From Halanaeroarchaeum sulfurireducens (GTDB lineage: Archaea; Halobacteriota; Halobacteria; Halobacteriales; Halobacteriaceae), in the NCBI RefSeq assembly GCF_001011115.1, contig NZ_CP008875.1:60257-124256 (forward strand): a stretch of DNA of 64,000 bases, in the 5' to 3' direction. This document shows, in pieces, positions 1-9,150 of this stretch. How positions within the stretch are numbered: position 1 is the stretch's first letter; each line of letters opens with the position of its first letter. The translations under genes were made by a program, and so were the position numbers. The notes below the pieces were generated by a model. That model searched no databases. It was not told the origin of the DNA and saw nothing but the letters and a program-made list of their open reading frames with translations.

Positions 1-618
1 GACGACTGGGCCCAGCTCCAGGACGCCGGCGAAGAGTTCGCCAACAAAGAACTGGACTCGAAGCTCAAACTCCACGCGACAACCCGCTCATTTCCGGTGG
101 AACAAATCACCGAGAATATTGAAGACCGACTGAACGATGAGGACGTCACGGAGAACTCGATCTTCAAAGAACTCCTCGAGGAATACCGCGAGACGCGGCC
201 GAAGGAGATGCGTGACCGGGGGACTCAGCAGGTTCGGTACTACATCGGCGTCGAGGTCACGCCGTTGGAGGTCTACGACCGCTTCCGCGATGAGGGTACT
301 CCTGCCGAGAAGCTGACGCAGTTCCCCGTCATCGGCTTCCTGTTCAACCCGTTCGTCACCCGACGTGAGGACCTCACCGACGTCGAACGCCGCGCACAGA
401 TGTTCGAGAAGCTCGACAGCCGGGTCAACGACGTCCGCGCCGAGTTCATCCAGCAAGCATCCGGGTGGTCCGCGCGTCGACTCAGCACGGTCGAGCTATT
501 CGTCCTGAATATGGACTTCTGGAACGGGCACGAGCACGACTACGACAAGGCAGAGCGCGTCGTTCGCGAACAACCCATCATCGGCCACTCGCGCCGGGAG
601 GATGACCACGGTGCATAA
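1..618 (+). CDS. VirB4 N-terminal-like protein of the transfer operon (5' partial)
   Basis: The frame is open from the first base of the window, so the true start lies outside; 205 residues are visible. The protein is soluble and charged with no membrane segment. The stretch around VRYYIGVEVTPLEVYDRF, followed by a helical region ending in SARRLSTVELFVLNMDFW, resembles the N-terminal domain that normally precedes the ATPase domain in VirB4/TrbE proteins. The stop at 616-618 is overlapped 17 bp by the next gene, an ATPase that lacks most of that domain, so a VirB4 split into two genes is a reasonable inference. The family assignment is tentative; the operon membership is clear from the overlap. 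Confidence 0.6.
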   Translation, partial: DDWAQLQDAGEEFANKELDSKLKLHATTRSFPVEQITENIEDRLNDEDVTENSIFKELLEEYRETRPKEMRDRGTQQVRYYIGVEVTPLEVYDRFRDEGTPAEKLTQFPVIGFLFNPFVTRREDLTDVERRAQMFEKLDSRVNDVRAEFIQQASGWSARRLSTVELFVLNMDFWNGHEHDYDKAERVVREQPIIGHSRREDDHGA

Positions 619-2836
619 CCTGGTCCTCCAGTCGGGAAGCGGAGCTGTCGGTCAGTTAGTCGAGTGGCTCTCGGACCCGACTTCGGCTGAAGGTGCAGCA
701 CTTTACGTCGGTATCGTCGTCGTCCTCGGCGCCGTCGGGAAGCTCCTCTGGGACAGGTACACCGAGGAGGACGAAGAAGAGGTCGAGTTCTCCGACCTCC
801 TCGACGAGGAGACGCTCGAAGACGGCCACGGCGAACGCCAGCTCCTCGACGACATCGCCGAGTCGCACAAGACGGTGACGGCGCCGGAAACCATCGAGTG
901 GGAAACACGAGCCGCACGGGTCGGCGAGCAGTGGACGACGACGCTGTACATCGCCGACTACGCCGACTACCCGAACGATGGCTACCTAAGCGACCTCTTC
1001 GAGATGACCGACGTCGAGTTCGATCTCACCGCCCACATCACGCCGAAAAACCAGCAGCGGGCCCGGAACGAACTCCAAGACATCGCGGACGACCTCCAGG
1101 TCGACGCCGACCTCGAACAGAGCGTCCGGAGTGCCTACCTCCAAGAGCGGGCGAACGAGGCGGCCGCGACGTACAAAGCCGTCGAGAACGGCGCGAACGT
1201 CTTCGACCAGGGGATGTTCATCACGGTCCGCGCCGACGACAAAGACGACCTTCGGGATGCCGTCCAGAAGGTCAAGAGCACGCTCCGCGACGATCCCGCG
1301 AACCTCACACCGAAGACGGCCATCTGTCGGCAGGACCTCGCCCTCCAGTCCGCAGCCCCGATCGGTGACAACGAGTTCGGGCGCGAGTCCATCGCGCTTG
1401 GCGGCGCTGTCGGCGCGTTGCTCTCCGCTCCTCATAACGCGACGATCCTCGAGGAGGGCGGCGTCGAGGTCGGCATCCACAAGGACAATCAGAGTCCCGT
1501 CGTCATCGACCCGTTCGCCCGGGACAACGGCTACGCGATGTTCACCGTCGGTGACACGGGCTCCGGGAAGTCCTTTAGCTCGAAGCAGAACTTCATCCGC
1601 TCCATCGAGCAGAGCAAGAATCGGATTGGCATCATCCTCGAACCGTTGAACAACTGGGCCGGCGTCTCCGAGGCGCTCGATGCAAAGCGCATCACCGTCG
1701 GCGGGACGCTCGGCCTCAACCCATTGGAGATCCGTCAGACGCCGGAACGCGTCCAGCGCGCGATGGGCGAGGACGCGAGTCCGTTCAACGAAAAGCTCGA
1801 CGACGCAATGAGCTTCCTGACGAACTTCTTCGCGCTCCGCGGTATCTCACTCGGTGACCGGCGGACGACGCTCGAACTCGGCCTCAAGCGCGCCTACAAG
1901 CGCAACGACATCACCGACGACATCACGACGCACAGCAATCCGAGTCCGACGGTTCGGGACATGATGGACGTCTTCGAGGACATGGTTGACGACCCCGAGG
2001 AGTTTGTCGTCCGCTCCGACGAGGAGGCCGGGAAGATTGAGGAAGACGCGACGTGGCTCCTCGATCAGCTCCGCCCCTTCGAAGATGAAGGTCGGCACGC
2101 CAATCTCGGGAAGGAGTCGGCGTTCGACATCCGCGACGAGAAGGTCATCTACCTCGATCTCGCCCAGCAGGAGGGCAGCGTGGACAGCAGCACGGCGCTG
2201 ACGATGCAGCTTCTCATCTCGCTAGTCTACGAGCGGGCAAAGGTCTCGGACAAGGAGGTCGTGTTCTACATCGACGAGGCGCGGTACATCATGCAGGACG
2301 CCGCGAGCCTGGCGTTCCTCGAGACGGTCTTCCGGCACCACCGGCACCACGACCTCTCGATTCGACTCGTGACACAGACCGTCGACGAGTTCTTCGAGCA
2401 CGCTGAATCCGAAGCGATCCTCGACCAGTGTGCAGTCAAGCAGTTCCACCGCCTCGATGGGATGGACGACCAGTGGGCCGACGAGTTCGGGTTGAACTAC
2501 GCGCAGATGCGATTCGTGCAGGACGCAGTGCCGGGCAACGAGGACGCTGGGTTCTCGGAGGCGCTCGTCGGCGTCGACGGCGAGTGGCGCGGGATGAAGG
2601 TCGAGGCGATGCCCAAGGAGAAACAGGTTATCGACTTCGACCCGACCGCACAGGTTCGGTCCTCGCTGCCCGGCGCCGGTGACGGCGCCGTCGATACAGA
2701 GATGCAGGAGTTCCAGGAGGAGCTCGAGAACCGAGCAACGAACGGAACGAATAGAACGAGCGAAACGAACGAGGGGTCAGACGGCGTCGAGGCCGAGCCA
2801 GACGGGGGTTCAACAGAAGGGAACGATAATGTCTGA
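602..2836 (+). CDS. VirB4/HerA-type conjugal transfer ATPase
   Basis: A 744-residue P-loop ATPase. One membrane segment lies near the N-terminus (about residues 32-50, AALYVGIVVVLGAVGKLL). Walker A is GDTGSGKS at about 317-324, and Walker B is VVFYIDEA at about 553-560, in the order and spacing of VirB4/TraC/HerA motors that power type IV secretion pili. A low-complexity tail rich in Asn, Thr and Glu follows after residue 690. The start ATG sits inside the upstream gene, and the stop overlaps the next ATG by 8 bp, so the genes are translationally coupled. The membrane anchor plus ATPase layout fits an inner-membrane motor of a haloarchaeal conjugation-like apparatus; the substrate is not visible from sequence. 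Confidence 0.85.
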   Translation: MTTVHNLVLQSGSGAVGQLVEWLSDPTSAEGAALYVGIVVVLGAVGKLLWDRYTEEDEEEVEFSDLLDEETLEDGHGERQLLDDIAESHKTVTAPETIEWETRAARVGEQWTTTLYIADYADYPNDGYLSDLFEMTDVEFDLTAHITPKNQQRARNELQDIADDLQVDADLEQSVRSAYLQERANEAAATYKAVENGANVFDQGMFITVRADDKDDLRDAVQKVKSTLRDDPANLTPKTAICRQDLALQSAAPIGDNEFGRESIALGGAVGALLSAPHNATILEEGGVEVGIHKDNQSPVVIDPFARDNGYAMFTVGDTGSGKSFSSKQNFIRSIEQSKNRIGIILEPLNNWAGVSEALDAKRITVGGTLGLNPLEIRQTPERVQRAMGEDASPFNEKLDDAMSFLTNFFALRGISLGDRRTTLELGLKRAYKRNDITDDITTHSNPSPTVRDMMDVFEDMVDDPEEFVVRSDEEAGKIEEDATWLLDQLRPFEDEGRHANLGKESAFDIRDEKVIYLDLAQQEGSVDSSTALTMQLLISLVYERAKVSDKEVVFYIDEARYIMQDAASLAFLETVFRHHRHHDLSIRLVTQTVDEFFEHAESEAILDQCAVKQFHRLDGMDDQWADEFGLNYAQMRFVQDAVPGNEDAGFSEALVGVDGEWRGMKVEAMPKEKQVIDFDPTAQVRSSLPGAGDGAVDTEMQEFQEELENRATNGTNRTSETNEGSDGVEAEPDGGSTEGNDNV

Positions 2837-5800
2837 GTACCTGCGCGTAACGCCGACGTCCGAGCGACTCGATCCGGAGAGTATCCCCCGTATCCTCGAC
2901 AGCCTCCACAAACTGACCACACCCGGATCGTCGGGCCTCGGGGCGAAGCTGAATCCGCTCCACAGTGAGACACCACCCCGATTCGAGTTTCTCGCGATGA
3001 GCGATGGCCCGGACGACCCGGTGGAATTCTTCTACGGGGCCGATGCGCACCTCGATACGCTCGAGAAACGCCTCCGTTCCATCTACCCGGCCACGTTCGA
3101 CATCGAACGCGTCGACGTCGACGTCGCCGACCGGCTCATTCAGCCGGTCGAGTTCACACCGCAGGAATTCGTCAACCACTACGAAGCCGGGCGGCTTCAG
3201 TACGAGTTTGGCCCGGCGGAACAGTACAACCCCGTCGACGAGGGGCCAGGTGACTCCGAGTCAGCCGAAGCAGATCCGGTTGTCGACGGCGGTACGGCAT
3301 CCACCACAGTACCTGACCATCATATTGCTGTCGGGGACTCGGTCCTCGAACTAGCTCCGCCCGATTCCCTCCCGGAAGACGGGGAGCGGCCGGCCATCGA
3401 GAAGCCGACGATGACACCGGAGGGGACGATTCTGGCTCGCCCAGCGAAAGATGCCGTCTCGCCGCTCGGTGTCCGGTGGTGTGGATCCACGACGCGAAAG
3501 CAGGACTGGATGACCTCGCTGACGCCGTTCACGGCGAAGGAGACGACCGGAGACCTCTCGTCCGCCGACCAACCCGGCGCAGCGCTCGCTTCGCTTATCG
3601 ACCACCTGATGGAGGCGACAGCGCCGACCGCGTTCCAAGTCGTTTTCCAACGACGATCTAGCTGGCAGTCCGACGCGGAGGTTCGGAAAGAGAACCTCGT
3701 CGACGGCCGGGATACGTTCTTCCAAGAGGTCGTCGGGTCGTTGCTCGAGGTCAAAGACCAACGGAGCGACCAGAACGAACAGCAGATCAGTGAATCCGTC
3801 GAAAAGCGGATCGAGTACATCGATGCGAAGAACGCCAAACGGTCGTTCACGGCCAATATCCACGCCGTCGGCGTCCCCACCGAGGACACTCGCGACGATC
3901 TCGATGCCCGAATGGACTCACTACTGCCGGTGTTCGATCCACTTGATGGGCCGTTCTACGAGGTCGAGGGGAAACGCCTCCGTGACAATGGCTTCCGTGA
4001 GAAAACGAAGGAGAAGAAGGCACGGGCCGCCCTGCAGCGCCTCCTCAACCGCGAACTGACGACCGGACGAGGCAAGACCCGGCCCGATTTGGTGCTCTGT
4101 GGGACAGAGCTCGCGAACGTTGTGTTGGTTCCCTCTTCCGAACAGTTGACGGTCGAGGGAACGCGGGGTACCCGCGCCGAACAGCAAAGCCGGAATCCGC
4201 TGCCGTGGCCGAATCCAGACCTGATTCATCAGTTCCAGGAGGGGATGGCTATCGGGTACGCACTCGACGAGAACGGCGAGCCGCGGCCAGACCCAATTCG
4301 AATTCCTCCGGATCTGTTGACGACGCACTACGGTCGCTTCGCGTCGACGGGCGGTGGGAAGTCGAAGGCGATCATCAACGACGCTCTCTCGCTCCGGGAG
4401 ACGACCGGCGGGCCCGTCGTCATCGTCGACCCGAAGGGCGACGGGATGTGCGAGAACTATCTGCGCTGCCACTACGAGCAATTCGGTGGGTTGGACGACG
4501 TCTACCAATTCCGCGTCCCGGAGGCCATCCCCGCGTTCTCCTTCTTCGACATTCGTCCTGCGCTGGAGGCCGGGCGCAACCGCGAGGACGCGATTCAGGA
4601 CAAGGTCGACCACGTCCACGACATCCTCCGGATGATTATGGGCCGCGAGCAGTACGGCCAGGCGTTCGTCGCGAACGAGATCCTCAGCTACCTGATCAAG
4701 GCGCTCTTCGACGAGGAGTACGGGAGCGACGTGTTCGGGCTGGACGACCTCTTCGCCGCCGCCCTCCGGATGCAGCGCGACCAGACGATCCCGCCCGTTT
4801 CAGCCGACAATCAAAACATCGAGGAATCGCTGACGCGCCACTTCGCGAAGGACAACCACCAGTTCCAGGTGTCGATGGACGCCGTCGGGAACCGCCTCGA
4901 CAAGCTCAAAGAGGACGCGCATCTCCGTCGGATCTTCAGTCACGTCCCCGAGCAGAACGACGACGGCGAGTACGTGGACAATCACTTCGACTTCCGCGAG
5001 TTCCTCGATGAAGACGCCACCATCCTGTTCGACTTCGGGGATCTCCGTCCCGAGGCGCAGCGAGCGATCACCCTGCTCCTGTTGAGTAACCTCTGGGACG
5101 CGGTCCAGGTGCGCCGGCGCGACGGCCAGACCGACTACGAGAAGCTCACGAACCTCATTATCGAGGAGGCAGCCCCGGTCGCTTCTACGAAGCTTGTCTC
5201 CGAGCAGCTGCTGCCCCAGGGGCGGTCGTTTGGGCTGAGCATGGGACTCGTGATGCAGTTTCCTGAACAGGTGCGCAACCGGAACGAGCGGGCCTACGAT
5301 GAGGTGCTGAACAACATCAAGACGAAGCTCATCGGCAACATCTCGGTCGAGCGTGACCTCGCTGAGTCGCTCGCCCACGAGGACCTCAGCCCGACCGAAC
5401 TCCGCAACCGAATCAATACACTTCCGAGTGGCGAGTGGATCACCCAACTCCCGAGCCCGTCGTTCGGGGAGACTGGGCCCGCTCCGTTTTCGCTGAAGCC
5501 GCTCCCAATTGCGCCGGGGCATCCAGAAAGCGACCAGCCGCTCACAGAGCCGCAGGAAGACCATTTCGAGTCCGTGTCCCGGCCACGGATGGTGGAACGG
5601 ACACAGGCCCAGTACGGCCTTACAGGGAGGACTGAATCGAGCACTGCCCCGGAGGATGCTGACTGGGGAAGCTTGGGAGCCGACACGACGGTTCCGTCCA
5701 AAGACGGTGGTTCCGCCTCAGAGCCTACTCAGTCCTCGTTTATCAAGCAACCAACGACCGAGACGGAGACCGCGCCGGACAACCAAGACGACGCTGAGAG

Positions 5801-6644
5801 TGCGCCCGATGAGGACTCTCAGGAGATCAGCTCGTTGTTCGGAGTATCCAACGAGGAGGAGAGCACTGATGACCAGGGAACGGAGCCGGAGAACGGATCG
5901 ACTCCGGTTCAGGAGAGCAATGTGGCTGTCACCGATGACGAACTCCGAAAACGGGGACTCAGTCGTGACGACGTCCGCTTCCTGAGTCGCATCCTCGACG
6001 TCATGAACAGGGAAGCTACCGAGTACACCCTCCTCGACTCGATGCGTTCGCTCCGAGACGAGTTCGAGGATCTCAATCTCCGCCGCCTTATCGACCAGAA
6101 CCTCGTCGAGGAAGCCTCGGCCTGTGGCCGCAAATACTACACCGTCCTCCCAGCGGGGCGCGAGCTCCTCGGAGAAAAGCTGCAGGTGGGTCCCGGAAGG
6201 GGCGATATCGGAGGGAAAACGCCGCACAAGGTTGGGGTCAGACTCCTCGAGCTGTGGCTTCAGCAGCAGGACGACGTCGCTCGCGTCGAGCCTTACTACG
6301 AACACGATGACGACACCGTGTTCGACGTCGCCGGGTTCGACGCGGGTGGTGAATTCGTCTGGCTCGGGGAAGCAGAACTCCCGAGCAACAACACCCACGC
6401 ACCGGTCGACGATTACGATAAGTTGAGTTCGGTAGATGCGGACGCAATCTGGGCGTTCAACAACCGCGAGACGGCCATCGAAGTTCTGGACAAGCTGGCC
6501 CACGCGGACCGGATCGAAGAGAGTGTCAGCGGACGGGACGCACGGTCGTTCTCGACGATCCGAGACGCTGTGGCGGACTTCGGTGCAGCGGGAATGACCA
6601 CCGTCCGAGGGTTCAAGAATCTCGATCAGGAGGTCAACCAATGA
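2829..6644 (+). CDS. VirD4/TraG-type coupling ATPase with C-terminal wHTH and nuclease-like domain
   Basis: A 1271-residue protein. The ATG at 2829 overlaps the previous stop; a longer in-frame extension from 2679 lies within the upstream gene and is unlikely. Walker A is STGGGKSK at about 506, followed by VIVDPKGDG (about 533) and Walker B NLIIEEAAP (about 775), typical of TraG/TraD/VirD4 coupling proteins that bring DNA to the secretion channel. After an acidic linker (about 930-1035) comes a winged-helix segment starting near RKRGLSRDD (about 1040). A final domain carries FDVAGF (about 1165) and GEAEL (about 1180), spaced like the D-x(n)-ExE core of PD-(D/E)XK nucleases. That C-terminal part is inference. 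The next gene starts with an ATGA overlap. Confidence 0.85.
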   Translation: MSEYLRVTPTSERLDPESIPRILDSLHKLTTPGSSGLGAKLNPLHSETPPRFEFLAMSDGPDDPVEFFYGADAHLDTLEKRLRSIYPATFDIERVDVDVADRLIQPVEFTPQEFVNHYEAGRLQYEFGPAEQYNPVDEGPGDSESAEADPVVDGGTASTTVPDHHIAVGDSVLELAPPDSLPEDGERPAIEKPTMTPEGTILARPAKDAVSPLGVRWCGSTTRKQDWMTSLTPFTAKETTGDLSSADQPGAALASLIDHLMEATAPTAFQVVFQRRSSWQSDAEVRKENLVDGRDTFFQEVVGSLLEVKDQRSDQNEQQISESVEKRIEYIDAKNAKRSFTANIHAVGVPTEDTRDDLDARMDSLLPVFDPLDGPFYEVEGKRLRDNGFREKTKEKKARAALQRLLNRELTTGRGKTRPDLVLCGTELANVVLVPSSEQLTVEGTRGTRAEQQSRNPLPWPNPDLIHQFQEGMAIGYALDENGEPRPDPIRIPPDLLTTHYGRFASTGGGKSKAIINDALSLRETTGGPVVIVDPKGDGMCENYLRCHYEQFGGLDDVYQFRVPEAIPAFSFFDIRPALEAGRNREDAIQDKVDHVHDILRMIMGREQYGQAFVANEILSYLIKALFDEEYGSDVFGLDDLFAAALRMQRDQTIPPVSADNQNIEESLTRHFAKDNHQFQVSMDAVGNRLDKLKEDAHLRRIFSHVPEQNDDGEYVDNHFDFREFLDEDATILFDFGDLRPEAQRAITLLLLSNLWDAVQVRRRDGQTDYEKLTNLIIEEAAPVASTKLVSEQLLPQGRSFGLSMGLVMQFPEQVRNRNERAYDEVLNNIKTKLIGNISVERDLAESLAHEDLSPTELRNRINTLPSGEWITQLPSPSFGETGPAPFSLKPLPIAPGHPESDQPLTEPQEDHFESVSRPRMVERTQAQYGLTGRTESSTAPEDADWGSLGADTTVPSKDGGSASEPTQSSFIKQPTTETETAPDNQDDAESAPDEDSQEISSLFGVSNEEESTDDQGTEPENGSTPVQESNVAVTDDELRKRGLSRDDVRFLSRILDVMNREATEYTLLDSMRSLRDEFEDLNLRRLIDQNLVEEASACGRKYYTVLPAGRELLGEKLQVGPGRGDIGGKTPHKVGVRLLELWLQQQDDVARVEPYYEHDDDTVFDVAGFDAGGEFVWLGEAELPSNNTHAPVDDYDKLSSVDADAIWAFNNRETAIEVLDKLAHADRIEESVSGRDARSFSTIRDAVADFGAAGMTTVRGFKNLDQEVNQ

Positions 6645-7525
6645 CGTGGCGACAGGCAACCCGCGAGGAGATTTACGCGTACTACGCCGAGGAGTTCCCC
6701 CGCTACATCGACAACCTCCCCGAATTCATCACGTCGACCGGCCCGAAACAGTACGCCGTCGCCTTTCGAGACCCCCATCCGGTTCGCAAAGACGATGTCC
6801 CTGACAAGGACTTCATCCGGCGAGATACGTGGCAGACAGATGCATCGGGAGACCGAACAGCGCCCGAGTTCGACGACTTCGAGGACGTCGTGGAGTTCAT
6901 TCGGCATCCGGCTCGCAACGACCCACTCGGACGGAGCAAGTTCGCGCTTGCTGACCCGGAGGTCCTGGAGAAACCGGATCCACGGCCCGACGCCGTCTAC
7001 TACGCACTGGATCATTGGGAGCGGCCGTGGGTCCTCCTGGTCGACATCGACGCGAAAGAAATCGCCCGGGAACGAGCAGCGGATATGGTCTCGGAGGACG
7101 TCGACGGCCAGGATGACGATGCGCTCCTTGATGCCGCAGGCCTCCTCGACGCCGCTCCCGAGGGGTATCCGTATGCATTCGAGGATGTGGACCGCGCTAT
7201 CGAGTACGGGTTCGAGGTGCGCGACATCTTCGAGGACGATTTCGACGCCAAGGAGACGATGGTCGTGTACAGCGGGCAGGGTGTCCATGTCTACCTCCTC
7301 GATACGGACCCGGCGCACCGATACGACGAACCGAGTCGCGAGGTGTTGAACGACCTCCTCCTCGAGACCTACGAGATCCCGATCGACCCCGTCGTGACAG
7401 CCGACCGCCGGCGAGTCGCTCGCCTGCCCTACTCGTTTCACGCCGACGTCTGTAGCATCGTCCAACCCATCGAGAGCCCGAATTTTGACGTTCGGTCGGC
7501 GACTCCGGAGGTGATCACAGAATGA
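6641..7525 (+). CDS. PriS-like archaeo-eukaryotic primase, small/catalytic subunit
   Basis: A 294-residue protein with the three motifs of the archaeo-eukaryotic primase superfamily: LVDID with the metal-binding aspartates at about 135 and 137, SGQGVHVYL at about 211 (the sGxGxH motif of PriS), and a basic RRRVARLPYSFH segment at about 255-266. It should synthesise RNA or DNA primers for replication or for second-strand synthesis after transfer. It overlaps the coupling ATPase by 4 nt and the PriL-like gene by 4 nt (ATGA), so primase and conjugation motors form one transcription unit. Compared with chromosomal PriS it is short and lacks an obvious zinc-binding knuckle. Confidence 0.8.
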   Translation: MTWRQATREEIYAYYAEEFPRYIDNLPEFITSTGPKQYAVAFRDPHPVRKDDVPDKDFIRRDTWQTDASGDRTAPEFDDFEDVVEFIRHPARNDPLGRSKFALADPEVLEKPDPRPDAVYYALDHWERPWVLLVDIDAKEIARERAADMVSEDVDGQDDDALLDAAGLLDAAPEGYPYAFEDVDRAIEYGFEVRDIFEDDFDAKETMVVYSGQGVHVYLLDTDPAHRYDEPSREVLNDLLLETYEIPIDPVVTADRRRVARLPYSFHADVCSIVQPIESPNFDVRSATPEVITE

Positions 7526-9048
7526 GTCCGAGAACCCCCACCGACGACGAGGACGCCGCGTATCGGGTTGCAGTGCTCCCATTGGAATACGGTGACACCC
7601 GCATCAACCAGCTGTTTACGCGTGGCTACAATCGATACGTCGTCGACGGCGAGGACCAGCCCGAAGACCTCTTGAACGACAGCGAGCGGTTCGGGATGGC
7701 TGCGTTCAAAGAGCAGGTTCGTGCCGACGCTGCCGATGAACCGTTCGTCGACGAGCCCGGGACGCTCGCTGTGCTCGCGACGTTGAGTGCGATCTGTGTG
7801 AAAGAGCACCCGAAGTTCGAGCACGCCTCGCCCCGGAACATCCAGGTGCTCTACGACATCCGAGAGCTGTACGTCAACAATCTCGCGTCACTCATCCGCG
7901 CCCACGGTGATGGGTCGCTCCAGCAGGACATCGCCGAGGTGCTGTACAGCAAAGATCCCGGTGAGGATGGGCCGCATCCCGGACGGGTTTGTACGGGAAT
8001 CAAAGAGATGGCGGGGTTCGGGGATGGGCTGTACCTCGAAATCCCGATGGCTGCGGCGTCACGCAAATGTCTCGTTCGAGAGGAGGACGAGTCGTCGACA
8101 GAGACGGGCGATGGCGGGGAGATACTGACGCGAGTGAAGGACAACCATCTGTACGTTCCGGTCGGCGATTTCGACAGCAAGTATCGTGACTATGCTGAGC
8201 GGGCGTTCAAGAAGCTCTTGCGCGTACAGGAGGACGGCCTCTCGGACGACCAGCTAACGTGGCTGACCACGAACGAGTCGGCAATCACGGAGCGAATCGA
8301 CCGCTTCCTCGAGACAGGCCATCACGAACGGATCTGGCGGAACTGGGACCGTGGCGAGCGGACGATCCGCGTGCTCCGACGGGCCCTGAGTGGTGCCGAC
8401 GACGAGGTCGCCCAAAAGGGAGAGTTCCACACGGCGAAAGAACTCTATCGAGCGGTCGACGCGTACGGCGCCGAGGACGACTGGGAATCCTCCGTGACGG
8501 ATTGGATCTCGAGTCCGAGTAGTCTCGCGAAGACGCTGGCCGACCACGAGTCCCATTCGGCCGTCACGATCGACCGCGACGGGCGCGTCAACACGTACCG
8601 GATCGGGCGAGCCGGGACCGGCGCAGAGCAGATCGAGGTCCAGGAGATAGAGGACCTCTTCGAACTACCCTGTATGGCCAATATGGAGGAGCGGTTGCAC
8701 GAGAAGAAGCCCGTGCGGAAGGATCTCTACAACTTTGCGCGGATGGTGATGTGGCTCCCGCAGTATCAGGATAGCAGCCTCGACGAGGTCGTCGCAGACC
8801 TCAAGGGCGTCTTCTCCCGGTGGCCGTGGTACGACAAACAGGAAACCGAGTACCAGATTCGCTACGAGTTCTCAAACACAATCGACGGCGACACCCCGTT
8901 GCCGATGAACTGCGATAACGACGATATGCAGCGCTACTGCATCGGCCAAGACCAGTGCCCCTACTCGATCTGGGGGAGTCTCCCGTTTCCGGACGAGATG
9001 TATGAGCAGGTTGTGGAGGAATCCGCCGGTCCCGCTGAGCAGTTCTGA
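7522..9048 (+). CDS. PriL-like primase large subunit with Fe-S cysteines
   Basis: A 508-residue partner of the PriS-like gene, coupled by an ATGA overlap. The last 130 residues hold four cysteines, C384 (LPCMANM), C464 (MNCDND), C473 (RYCIGQ) and C479 (DQCPYS). Their spacing and context (one early cysteine, three clustered late) match the 4Fe-4S C-terminal domain of PriL, the subunit that helps start primer synthesis. The N-terminal 350 residues are mostly helical and contain no motif recognised by eye. The identity as PriL rests on the cysteine pattern and the neighbouring PriS-like gene. The gene closes the rightward operon; no terminator hairpin is obvious after its stop. Confidence 0.7.
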   Translation: MSPRTPTDDEDAAYRVAVLPLEYGDTRINQLFTRGYNRYVVDGEDQPEDLLNDSERFGMAAFKEQVRADAADEPFVDEPGTLAVLATLSAICVKEHPKFEHASPRNIQVLYDIRELYVNNLASLIRAHGDGSLQQDIAEVLYSKDPGEDGPHPGRVCTGIKEMAGFGDGLYLEIPMAAASRKCLVREEDESSTETGDGGEILTRVKDNHLYVPVGDFDSKYRDYAERAFKKLLRVQEDGLSDDQLTWLTTNESAITERIDRFLETGHHERIWRNWDRGERTIRVLRRALSGADDEVAQKGEFHTAKELYRAVDAYGAEDDWESSVTDWISSPSSLAKTLADHESHSAVTIDRDGRVNTYRIGRAGTGAEQIEVQEIEDLFELPCMANMEERLHEKKPVRKDLYNFARMVMWLPQYQDSSLDEVVADLKGVFSRWPWYDKQETEYQIRYEFSNTIDGDTPLPMNCDNDDMQRYCIGQDQCPYSIWGSLPFPDEMYEQVVEESAGPAEQF

Positions 9049-9061
9049 ACTACAGATTGCT

Positions 9062-9075
9062 GGCTCTATTGAAAT
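9062..9075 (+). repeat. Solitary IS end-like sequence (GGCTCTATTGAA)
   Basis: GGCTCTATTGAAAT lies 14 nt after the primase stop. It matches the terminal repeat of the MITE-like element at 63683-63894 and looks like an end of haloarchaeal IS6-group elements. No inverted partner was seen before 10.3 kb, so it is probably a remnant at the border of the AT-richer islet. Confidence 0.4.
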
Positions 9076-9150
9076 ACTATTGATTAGATACTAACCCTGG
9101 TGAGACAGCTGTTAGTCAGCGAGTGCTCATATTCCAACTTGAGCGCCTAT

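Noticed and set aside
5718..6659. 313-codon leftward frame
   Set aside because: Opposite strand of the coupling ATPase C-terminus; no motif.
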